Shown: positions 46,197-54,600 of the stretch, piece by piece
Numbering within the stretch: position 1 is the stretch's first letter
Layout of the letters: each line of letters opens with the position of its first letter
DNA from: Bacteroidota bacterium
GTDB taxonomy: Bacteria; Bacteroidota; Bacteroidia; Flavobacteriales; Flavobacteriaceae
Reading direction: 5' to 3'
DNA: 56,750 bases
Assembly: GCA_022562895.1 (NCBI GenBank)
Contig: JADFOK010000016.1
Span: 1 to 56,750, forward strand
Made by a program: the position numbers and the translations under genes
The notes under the pieces: generated by a model
What the model saw: the letters and a program-made list of their open reading frames with translations, nothing else
The model's database searches: none
Told to the model about the DNA's origin: nothing

Positions 46197-46769
46197 TTAA
46201 ATTGTATCTAATTTTATTCGTCTTCCTGTTTTTTTAAAAGCTGTTGGTGTTAATCCTGTTATCTGTTTGAACTGTCTTGACAAATGCTGAGGACTACTAT
46301 AATTAAGTTCGTATGAAATTTGACTTAATGTTAATTCATTGTAAATTAAGAGTTCTTTTACACGTTCAATTCTTTGTTGAATAGTATAATGTTCTATGGT
46401 TTTTCCTTCTATTTCTGAAAATAATTTACTCATTTGTGAATACTCAATTCCAATATTTGAAGTTAGAAAAACCGAAAAAATTTGATCTGCTGATTTTTCC
46501 TTTCCGTGATGAATATTTTCTATAATTAAAGATTTAATCTGGATTATGACCTTTGCTTCTTGATCTTCAACCAATGTAAAACCCTCTTTTTCAAGAGTAC
46601 GTGTAAGTATTTCTTTTTCTTTTTCTGAAATTAAATGATTAAAATAAATAGTTCCTAAATCTACGTGTGTATAATCAATGTTTTTTTTAGACAATTCTTC
46701 TCTAACCACTTTAATACAACGGCTACAAACCATGTTTTTTACTGTTATTTCTACACTTTTTTGTTTCAT
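46197..46769 (-). CDS. AraC-type regulator with N-terminal HMA-like (CxxC) domain
   Basis: A 190-residue predicted transcription factor. Residues about 1-75 resemble a heavy-metal-associated domain with the metal motif MVCSRC, and the rest ends in an AraC-type double helix-turn-helix (SQISYELNYSSPQHLSRQFKQITGLTPTAFKK). The fusion suggests that metal, probably Cu(I), is sensed directly and that the protein controls this island. A second ATG lies 30 nt upstream (46799), but it overlaps the Cys-rich small ORF, so I prefer MKQKSVEITV. It is encoded in the middle of the island, 80 nt before copA. Confidence 0.88.
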   Translation of the reverse strand: MKQKSVEITVKNMVCSRCIKVVREELSKKNIDYTHVDLGTIYFNHLISEKEKEILTRTLEKEGFTLVEDQEAKVIIQIKSLIIENIHHGKEKSADQIFSVFLTSNIGIEYSQMSKLFSEIEGKTIEHYTIQQRIERVKELLIYNELTLSQISYELNYSSPQHLSRQFKQITGLTPTAFKKTGRRIKLDTI

Positions 46770-46786
46770 GTTTATATTTATTGTCT

Positions 46787-46891
46787 TTAACGTACACATG
46801 CCTGCGTATTATAGTGACGGCATTTCGGCAAACAGGCATGTTGTGCGCTATTAGTAATTTCATTGTGTGAGAAAATTTTTATCATGATCAT
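46787..46891 (-). CDS. 34-codon Cys/His-rich small ORF in the copper island
   Basis: An ATG-initiated frame not listed by usual length cut-offs. It starts 9 nt after the stop of the haem-binding gene and ends 17 nt before the preferred AraC ATG, so it fills the gap neatly on the same strand. An alternative ATG is at codon 3. The 34-residue product ends QHACLPKCRHYNTQACVR, with Cys20, Cys24 (CxxxC), Cys32, His18 and His26 plus His9. It has no signal peptide. Its composition in a copper island suggests a metal-binding peptide or a metal-responsive leader peptide. Chance is possible, since it is short. Confidence 0.45.
   Translation of the reverse strand: MIMIKIFSHNEITNSAQHACLPKCRHYNTQACVR
46796..46841 (-). 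repeat. 9-bp inverted repeat within the Cys-rich small ORF
   Basis: ACATGCCTG at 46796-46804 and CAGGCATGT at 46833-46841 are perfect complements over a 28-nt spacer. The arms cover the codons around Cys20 and Cys32 of the small ORF, and one arm holds the alternative AraC start codon at 46799. It could form an RNA hairpin or serve as a paired operator. Confidence 0.6.
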
Positions 46892-46900
46892 TTCATTTTA

Positions 46901-47353
46901 TTAAAGACTATCTCTTAAATTGCTTATCCAATTCTCTAGTTCTGATTTTTCACTTTCAGAAAGTACCGCATCCTTGTGCATAAAAGTATAGGATGACAGA
47001 GGCATTTCATTATCTCTAATTTGATTAATAATTGACTTTAATTTATTCTTTTGCCTGCGTTTTGAATAATCTCCAAATTCACTAAAATTCAGTTCTTCTT
47101 TTGCTTTTTTTATATGTCCTTCCAAAAACCAGGCAACAGGCTGAATTTTATTGTACCAGGGGTATTGTGTATTATTGCTATGGCAATCGTAACACGACAC
47201 TTTAATTTTATTTTCTATTTGTTCAGGTACTTTATAAACAATCATAATATCTGATGCTGAAATGTTATCACTTTGATTCCGTTTTGTTGGAACAAACTGG
47301 ATTCCCAAAAACACAACTAATAATATTATTGCTACTTTTTTTCCTATTTTCAC
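46901..47353 (-). CDS. Haem-binding domain protein (CxxCH)
   Basis: A 150-residue protein with one N-terminal transmembrane or signal segment (IILLVVFLGIQFVP). A single c-type haem motif CYDCH lies in KVSCYDCHSNNTQYPWYNKIQPVAWFL, near residues 53-57. This pattern matches the Haem_bd family of Bacteroidota. It should be a periplasmic, membrane-tethered mono-haem protein. Its ATG directly follows the DUF3347 stop codon, so both are coupled. It might receive electrons from Cu(I) oxidation or serve the multicopper oxidase, but this is inference. Confidence 0.87.
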   Translation of the reverse strand: MKIGKKVAIILLVVFLGIQFVPTKRNQSDNISASDIMIVYKVPEQIENKIKVSCYDCHSNNTQYPWYNKIQPVAWFLEGHIKKAKEELNFSEFGDYSKRRQKNKLKSIINQIRDNEMPLSSYTFMHKDAVLSESEKSELENWISNLRDSL

Positions 47354-48010
47354 TTAATTAATTTGCTTTTGCACTTCACCACATTTCATCATTTTACTCC
47401 CAAAATATGGGTTTTTGATTTCTTTGGTTTCACTTAGCCAAATAGCCCCTTTTCCTCTATTAGCCATTGGACAAAAATCTTGATACAATGTTTTTTCTGT
47501 TCCTAATAATGCGATTAGGTCGATGATATCTGTACTTAACACTTCAAAATGTTCTCTCTGATGGTCTATAGGGCTTTTTACAATATGTTCTGCCTGTTCT
47601 TTTGCACTTTCATAAATTTCCATATATTCCCTATGGATTTCACCAGATAATTTGCTCATATCAAAACTTGTAAATGCAGTAAGTAATGCTTCGCCTCCTT
47701 GAGCAGCATTCTCTTTACTATCTGCTACCAGACCATTTTTTATTTGAATGTAAGCATCAATTATTGGAGTAGTTGCTGCATTTTTCAGGGTGCTTGTTTC
47801 AACATTTCTATCTACTTTTTCTGAAGATTCTTCGTGATGACCATCACTATTATCGTGATTCATATCTGAATTATTTTCATTATCGACTACCATTTCGGTA
47901 TGATGACCATCTTCATTGTTATGCTCTTTTTTGTTGTCTTTACACGACATTGCAGTTAGAGCTAATATTGCTATTGTAAGTATTCCTAATCTTAATTTTA
48001 ATGTTCTCAT
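47354..48010 (-). CDS. DUF3347 lipoprotein, CusB-like copper-binding domain
   Basis: A 218-residue exported protein: a signal with lipobox LTAMSC, then a His/Asp/Asn/Met-rich linker (residues about 25-70), then a DUF3347 domain. The domain has the hallmark FCPMANRGKGAIWLSE and NPYFGSKMMKCGEV, the Cys/Met set shared with the C-terminal domain of some CusB proteins. It probably binds Cu(I) in the periplasm and passes it to the efflux pump or oxidase. It lies between the oxidase and the haem-binding gene. Confidence 0.9.
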   Translation of the reverse strand: MRTLKLRLGILTIAILALTAMSCKDNKKEHNNEDGHHTEMVVDNENNSDMNHDNSDGHHEESSEKVDRNVETSTLKNAATTPIIDAYIQIKNGLVADSKENAAQGGEALLTAFTSFDMSKLSGEIHREYMEIYESAKEQAEHIVKSPIDHQREHFEVLSTDIIDLIALLGTEKTLYQDFCPMANRGKGAIWLSETKEIKNPYFGSKMMKCGEVQKQIN

Positions 48011-48051
48011 TTTTAATTTGATTATTTGTTAATATTAATTTATTGTTTATG

Positions 48052-50424
48052 TTAAAACCTTACCGATATTCCACCACCTGTACCAAAACGATTATTGTAA
48101 CTTCCCATTAATGAAAAGTTTTTGGATAGGATATATTCAATGCCGGCATTCCAAGTCACATCTTTATTGAAATTGTCTCCTGTAGACAAATCATCAATCC
48201 AACCAAAATCTGCCTGATATTCATAACTACCAAAAATAAAAGTTCTTGTGAAAATCATAATTTCTCTGCTTAAACTTATCTGTGGACGTAATTTACTATC
48301 AATTCTCACATCTAAATTGAATAAATAAGGCGTTAAATATCTTAACCCAACTATAGCAGTTGATGAAACCTTGTCAAGACTATCCTCAACTTCATTTTCA
48401 ACATTAACACCTCCGAAAACTCTTAAATAATCATGTAAATATCTTTCAAACGTTGCTTCCATTTCGAAGTTTTCATTCCAGCCATATTCAGCAAAAACAT
48501 TAAATTGGTTTCTTATGTTTGATGATATAAAATTAAATTGACTCATATGTGATGATGCATCCACCATTCCCCAAGAATAGTATTTATTAGTTTCGGCTAC
48601 AATATTGGATGCAGGAAATCCTTTCAAACGAACATCGCGTGGTGTGTCATAACTAAAAACACGTGCCATCCCACCCATCATATGATACAATACATGACAA
48701 TGAAAAAACCAATCGCCGTATTCATTTCCATAAAACTCAATAGTAATTTGTTGCATTGGCGGAACATTTACAGTATGTTTTAGAGGCGAATACTCTCCAT
48801 TTTTGTTTATTACTCTAAAAAAATGACCGTGTAAATGCATTGGATGATGCATCATGGTTAGGTTGTTAAGTGTTATACGAGTTACTTCTCCTCCTTTTAT
48901 TTTAATATTATCGGTTTCCGATAAAGGGACACCATTCATACTCCAGATATAGCGTTGCATATTACCTGTTAGATTTAAAAGAATCTCTTTTACCGGTACA
49001 TCTTTTGGGTAGCTTGTTTTTTCGGGAGATTTCAAGTAGTCATAATTATATTGAGAAAACAGATTCATTCCTTTCATTTGCATTCCACCATTATCCATAG
49101 CATTAATTTTCATTTCTGCCGTTGTAGAATCTTTAAGCATGTTCATTCCTTGCATTTTAGAATGATCCATTTTAGAATGATCTATTTCCTTTTGGTCATT
49201 TTTCAAAGGGTCCATTTTCCTTCCTTCCGTTTTGGAGTTATCCATTTTTATTTCATTCATCTTCATACTACTCATATCAACATCCATTTGCATACCGTAC
49301 TCGTTCTTCATTTTGTTACGCTCGTCTTTATTTGGTCGAAATTTTAATGCATGGGCTCCCATTTTCATATCCATTTTAGCCATCGTTTTCATCATTCCTA
49401 TTTTATCGGGTTTTGGAATATCTTGGGACGCTAAAATTTTACCTTCTCCAAGAAATACGGAAGCAGAACCTGAACCATCCTGGGCTGTGATTTTAAATTC
49501 TATTTTACCTTCTTGCGGAATGGTTACGATGAAATCGTATGCCTCTGCGATTCCAATAAAGATTTTATTCTTTTTAACGGGTACAATGTCAAGGCCATCG
49601 GCCGAAACTAACAATGGATCACCTCCACCAAAGGTCATCCAAAAAGAAGTAGACGCCGCACCATCAATAATACGCAAGCGTACTTTTTCTCCGGCTTTAA
49701 ACTCTGGGTATTCTGTGGTTTCTTGTCCATTAATTAAAAAAGCTGGGTAATATATATCGGCTATATCAGCACCTTCCATACGTTGTCTCCAAAAATTGAG
49801 CTGCGCTCCAAAAGCTCCTCTTGCAATCACTTTGTTAAGTGGAGTAGCGGTTCCTTTTTTTATGTTGTACCATTCGGTACCTCGCTTTAAATTACGCAAT
49901 ACATTTAAAGGCTTTTCGTTAGTCCAGTCCGATAGCATCAATACCAGTTCTTTATCATAATCTAAAATTTTCTTTTTTGGATAAATAATAAAAGAGCCAT
50001 ATACACCGCTTTGCTCTTGCAGCATGGTGTGAGAATGGTACCAATAGGTGCCTGCCTGTTTTATTTCGAATTCATATTTTTGTGTATGCCCGGGTTCAAT
50101 AGGTGGTGTGTTTAAATATGGAACCCCATCATAAAAATTAGGTAATAAAAGTCCATGCCAGTGAATGGATGTTTCTACACTCATCTCATTTTTTACATAG
50201 ATAACCGCATACTCTCCTTCATTAAATTCAAGTACAGGACCAGGAATACTTCCATTTACGGTCATTGCTTTAATATCTTTTCCTGCCTTGTTTACAATAG
50301 TTTCATTAAGTGTGAGCGTATACTCTTTAACAGGGAGCTTGTCTATATTACCTTCCTTAGATTGACTAAAAATTGACTGACTTACAGTTAATATTAATAG
50401 TGTTATATATTTTAAATTATTCAT
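48052..50424 (-). CDS. Multicopper oxidase fused to a CopB-like outer-membrane barrel
   Basis: A 790-residue exported protein (signal peptide residues 1-20). The copper ligands of a CopA/PcoA-type multicopper oxidase are complete: HWHG (88-91), YHSH (129-132), MHHPMHLHGH (near 521) and WFFHCHVLYHMMGGM (near 575). A Met/His-rich insertion (about 345-465, with repeats such as HSKMDHSKM) should bind Cu(I). From about residue 615 to the end (GTGGGISVRF) the sequence matches the barrel part of CopB/PcoB, normally a separate protein. The fusion would fix Cu(I) oxidation at the outer membrane. The gap to cusC is 10 nt. Confidence 0.9.
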   Translation of the reverse strand: MNNLKYITLLILTVSQSIFSQSKEGNIDKLPVKEYTLTLNETIVNKAGKDIKAMTVNGSIPGPVLEFNEGEYAVIYVKNEMSVETSIHWHGLLLPNFYDGVPYLNTPPIEPGHTQKYEFEIKQAGTYWYHSHTMLQEQSGVYGSFIIYPKKKILDYDKELVLMLSDWTNEKPLNVLRNLKRGTEWYNIKKGTATPLNKVIARGAFGAQLNFWRQRMEGADIADIYYPAFLINGQETTEYPEFKAGEKVRLRIIDGAASTSFWMTFGGGDPLLVSADGLDIVPVKKNKIFIGIAEAYDFIVTIPQEGKIEFKITAQDGSGSASVFLGEGKILASQDIPKPDKIGMMKTMAKMDMKMGAHALKFRPNKDERNKMKNEYGMQMDVDMSSMKMNEIKMDNSKTEGRKMDPLKNDQKEIDHSKMDHSKMQGMNMLKDSTTAEMKINAMDNGGMQMKGMNLFSQYNYDYLKSPEKTSYPKDVPVKEILLNLTGNMQRYIWSMNGVPLSETDNIKIKGGEVTRITLNNLTMMHHPMHLHGHFFRVINKNGEYSPLKHTVNVPPMQQITIEFYGNEYGDWFFHCHVLYHMMGGMARVFSYDTPRDVRLKGFPASNIVAETNKYYSWGMVDASSHMSQFNFISSNIRNQFNVFAEYGWNENFEMEATFERYLHDYLRVFGGVNVENEVEDSLDKVSSTAIVGLRYLTPYLFNLDVRIDSKLRPQISLSREIMIFTRTFIFGSYEYQADFGWIDDLSTGDNFNKDVTWNAGIEYILSKNFSLMGSYNNRFGTGGGISVRF

Positions 50425-50434
50425 TGTTAATTTT

Positions 50435-51670
50435 CTAATTACTCAAATAGTTTATAATAACTGTTTGCAAATAGTAGCCATTGATAGATTCAATTTGATT
50501 AATTTGAAATTTTAATTGTAGTCCCTGAATATCCAATACATCATTAAAATCAATAGTGCCTGTTTCATAACTTTTAATTAAAATTTGTTCGGCAACAAGA
50601 GCCTGTTTTAAATTTTTAGTTTGGGTGTCGTAACTTATTTTTGCAGAAATTCTATTATTAATAGCTTTGTCAAGTAACGTTTCTAATTTGTTCAGTCGTT
50701 CTTGTTTTTGTGCCGTTATCTCTTGTTGCCTTAACTCATTTTGTCTGGTCTTTGATTTATATTTCTTATTGAAAATGGGAATAGACAATGAAACCATTGG
50801 CATTACGATATCTTTTCCATTATCGCTAAAACTCATATTCGGTCGTTCGGCAACTGCTATATAATCCAATCCAAATCCAATCATTGGACTGCTTTCTTTT
50901 TGATTCAATAATTCTGACTGTTCAATAGATTGGTAGAGCTTATCATATTTAGTAAGTTCCGGATGTAATTGTAAATTTTCAGAATTAATTAAAGTGCTTT
51001 CCGAAGGAATAGCCAAATCGATTACAATATCAATGACATTAGATTTATCTCTGTTCAGCAGTTTATTAAACAAGGTTTGTTCAGCTAAATAATCTTGCCC
51101 TAACACCTTCATTAATTGTTCTAATTCATTCTGTCTCATTTGTAATCGTAATACATCTACTGCCGATGCTTTACCAACTTCAACGGATGTTAATGCTAAT
51201 GTTTCGTAGGTTTTGAGAAGTTTTATATTTTCAGCTAATACATCTTGCTTTGCATTAATAGCATATAAACTGTAATAGGATTGAGATACAGAAGCTAGCA
51301 GTTTTCTTTTAGCTATTACAATGTCTTCGTATTTAGCATCGGCTAACGAACTCACATAACTTTTTCTTGCCGTTATAGAGCCAAACCAAGGTAACATTTG
51401 TTTTATCGATACTTTTGCTTTTTGTGCTCCTGTTCTGGTTTCAGGTTCGCTTACAAAATAACCAACACCTATTTCGGTATTTGGAATTGTATTTACTTCA
51501 TTTATTTTTTCTGAAGTAATTTGATATTGCAATTCAAACTTTTGAATCTCCGGGTTATTCGCTAAAGCTTCTTCAATAAGCGTTTCTAATTGTTGACTTT
51601 GAACAGAAAGAAAAAAGAATAAAGAACAAAGAATAAAAATTGTTTTCAAAATTATATGTTTAGTTTCCAT
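50435..51670 (-). CDS. cusC: TolC-family outer-membrane channel of the Cus system
   Basis: A 411-residue protein with a signal peptide (ending SVQSQ) and long heptad-like helices typical of TolC/CusC proteins (two OEP repeats, about residues 25-205 and 215-405). With CusA and CusB it should form a trans-envelope tunnel for metal. No N-terminal lipid-anchor Cys follows the signal, unlike Escherichia coli CusC. Its start overlaps the cusA coding end by 11 nt. Confidence 0.9.
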   Translation of the reverse strand: METKHIILKTIFILCSLFFFLSVQSQQLETLIEEALANNPEIQKFELQYQITSEKINEVNTIPNTEIGVGYFVSEPETRTGAQKAKVSIKQMLPWFGSITARKSYVSSLADAKYEDIVIAKRKLLASVSQSYYSLYAINAKQDVLAENIKLLKTYETLALTSVEVGKASAVDVLRLQMRQNELEQLMKVLGQDYLAEQTLFNKLLNRDKSNVIDIVIDLAIPSESTLINSENLQLHPELTKYDKLYQSIEQSELLNQKESSPMIGFGLDYIAVAERPNMSFSDNGKDIVMPMVSLSIPIFNKKYKSKTRQNELRQQEITAQKQERLNKLETLLDKAINNRISAKISYDTQTKNLKQALVAEQILIKSYETGTIDFNDVLDIQGLQLKFQINQIESINGYYLQTVIINYLSN

Positions 51671-54600
51671 AGTTTATTTTATTAAGTGAAAGTTCTTTCT
51701 TCCAACTAAATAATACCGGAACAACAAAAAGTGTAATTAATGCTATGACCATGCCTCCAAAACTAGGAATTGCCATTGGTATCATTATATCGCTTCCCCT
51801 TCCTGTAGAACTTAGTATTGGTAATAATGCCAGAATTGTAGTTGCTGTAGTCATTAAACAAGGACGAATTCTTTTTTTGCCTGCTTCAACTACAGACAGC
51901 CTAATTTCTTGTTTTGTCTGTGGCAAATTTTTATCGAATGTTTGAGTTAGAAAAGTAGCCATAACCACACCATCGTCTGTAGCAATACCAAATAAGGCAA
52001 TGAAACCTACCCAAACTGCGACACTCAAATTTATAGGATGCATCTGAAATATTTCCCGTAGGTTAATTCCAAACATATCAACATTTAAAAACCACGATTC
52101 TCCATACAACCAAATCATAATGAATCCTCCAGCAAAAGCAACTGCAATTCCGGTAAATACCATTAAAGATGTAGTAATCGACCTAAACTGAAAATATAGG
52201 ATCAAGAAAATAATTATCAAAGCTATAGGAACCACTACCGAAAGTGTCTTTTCTGCCCGCAACTGGTTTTCATAGGTTCCTGTAAACTGATAACTGATTC
52301 CTTTTGGAACTGTGATCTCACCTCTGTCAATAGCTCCTTGAATTGCTTCTTGAGCCCTTTCTACAACGGTTACTTCGGCTTCAAAATCAACCTTATCAAA
52401 CAATACATATCCAACTAAAAAGGTATCTTCGCTTTTTATTACCTGCGGTCCTTGTTCATATTTAATGGTCACCAATTCCTTTAATGGAATAGGATTCCCA
52501 TTTGCTGTGGGTATATAAATACTTTCTAAATCTTCAGGACTTGTACGTAGTTCTCTTGGATATCGAACACGTATTCCGTATCGCTCTCTTCCTTCAACTG
52601 TTTCTGAAAGTATTTTTCCTCCTACGGCTACTTCCAAAACAGTCTGAACATCTTCAATTGAAAGCCCATAACGAGCTATTTTCTCACGATCGATATCAAT
52701 CAGTAAATATGGTTTTCCTACTATTCTATCTGCAAACACCGCTTCTTTTTTTACTCCGGGTACTTTCTTCAAAATTTCTTCGAGAATTAATCCAAAGGCC
52801 TCGATTTTTTTTAAATCCTGACCTTTCACTTTAATCCCCATGGGTGCACGCATTCCGGTTTGTAGCATTACCAAACGTGTTTGTATAGGCTGTAGTTTTG
52901 GAGCAGAGGTAACTCCAGGGAATTTAGTAACTTTTATAATTTCCTGCCAAATATCGTCTGACGAATTTATATGTTTTCTCCAATTACGATAGTATTTACC
53001 ATTCCCATCTACAATGAGTTTGTTGGATTTGATTTTGGTTCCTGAAGGAATGAAATCCCCTGATATTGTTTCAAAAAGACCATCATTATTTACTTTAAAT
53101 TTTAAACGATCCCCATCATCATCCAACATATACTCAGGTTTGTAAATAATTATATTCTCGTACATTGAAAGGGGTGCTGGATCTAAAGCACTTTCTACTC
53201 TCCCGGCTTTTCCAACAACGGTCTTTATTTCAGGGATGGAGGCCACTGCCATATCCAATTGTTGGAGCACTCGTTTGTTTTCTGATACTCCTGAATGTGG
53301 TAAAGAAGTAGGCATCAATAAAAAAGATCCTTCATCAAGAGCAGGCATAAACTCTTTTCCTGTATTGCTCCATATATTTATTCCGAAAATTATAATCAGT
53401 GTTGGAATACTTAAAAAGAGAAGTTTATTTTCTAGTGCCCAATTTAAGATTCGCACGTAATATCTTTTGAAAAGACTAAATACACCTAATAATCCAAAAC
53501 ATATACTACTTACAAAAATAAGATTTGAAGCAATTGAAAAATCTACTCCAAGTGGTCTCCAATAAACACTCAATAGTACAATTATCGCTATTACAGCAAA
53601 TAGTATATTCAAACTATTCTTCCTGGTTTCAGAAATAATTTCCCTGAACTTTAACAGGCCTGAAACTGCAAAACCAATTAGCATAAATCCCAGATAATAG
53701 CCACTTATCACTCCATACAATCCAAAAATTGCAATGGATATAGTAAGTAGGAGACCGAATTTTTTCTTAGGTGATTTCCAACCAAATAACCAAGATGCAA
53801 AAGGAGGAATTAAAAACAAGGCTACAAAAAGAGATGCTGTTATTGCCATGGTCTTGGTAAATGCCAAAGGGCGAAATAATTTTCCTTCAGCACCTATCAT
53901 TAAAAATACCGGAATAAAACTAATTATAGTCGTCATAACTGCCGTTATAATAGCTCCCGATACTTCTTTAGTAGCTTTATAAACAACAGTGTTTATAGGT
54001 GACTTTTTATTGTCGATATCAATATGACGAATAATATTTTCTGAAAGTATCACCCCCACATCTACCATAGTACCAATGGCAATAGCAATACCCGATAGTG
54101 CTACTATGTTTGCATCTACATTAAACATTCGCATGGCAATAAACACCATGAGCACTGCAACAGGTAACAATCCCGAAATCAATATCGAAGCCCGCAGATT
54201 AAACAACATTAAAACGATTACTAAAATTGTAATCAATATTTCCATAGATAGCGCATCATCTAAGGTCTGCAATGTTTCTTGTATCAGCTCTGTTCTATCG
54301 TAAAACGGTACAATGGTTAGTTGCGAAATGCGTCCATCTTTTAATACTTTTGAAGGGAGTCCGGTGCTAATTTCAATAATTTTATTTTTTACGTTGGTTA
54401 TTATTTCCATTGGGTTAGCTCCGTAACGTGCAACCACAACACCACCAACAACTTCGGCACCTTCTTTGTCTAAAATACCTCTACGTTCGGCAGGACCTAA
54501 AGACACTTTTGCAATATCTTTAATAAGCACAGATGTATACTCCTCTGAAGTTACCACCGCATTCTCAATATCTTTAACAGATTTAACATAGCCCAAACCA

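Noticed and set aside
46796..46846. Integron attC-like or mobile-element end at the inverted repeat before the AraC gene
   Set aside because: The flanks do not match the core-site consensus GTTRRRY/RYYYAAC, no integrase is near, and the repeat is explained at least partly by codons of the small ORF.
49051..49750. Two overlapping plus-strand open frames (up to 172 codons) opposite the multicopper oxidase
   Set aside because: They are antisense to the Met/His-rich insertion; repeated Met and His codons on the minus strand give stop-free antisense frames. No family resemblance and no promoter.
52502..52834. 110-codon plus-strand frame inside cusA
   Set aside because: Antisense and Leu/Phe-rich only because it reverses Lys/Glu codons of the pump.
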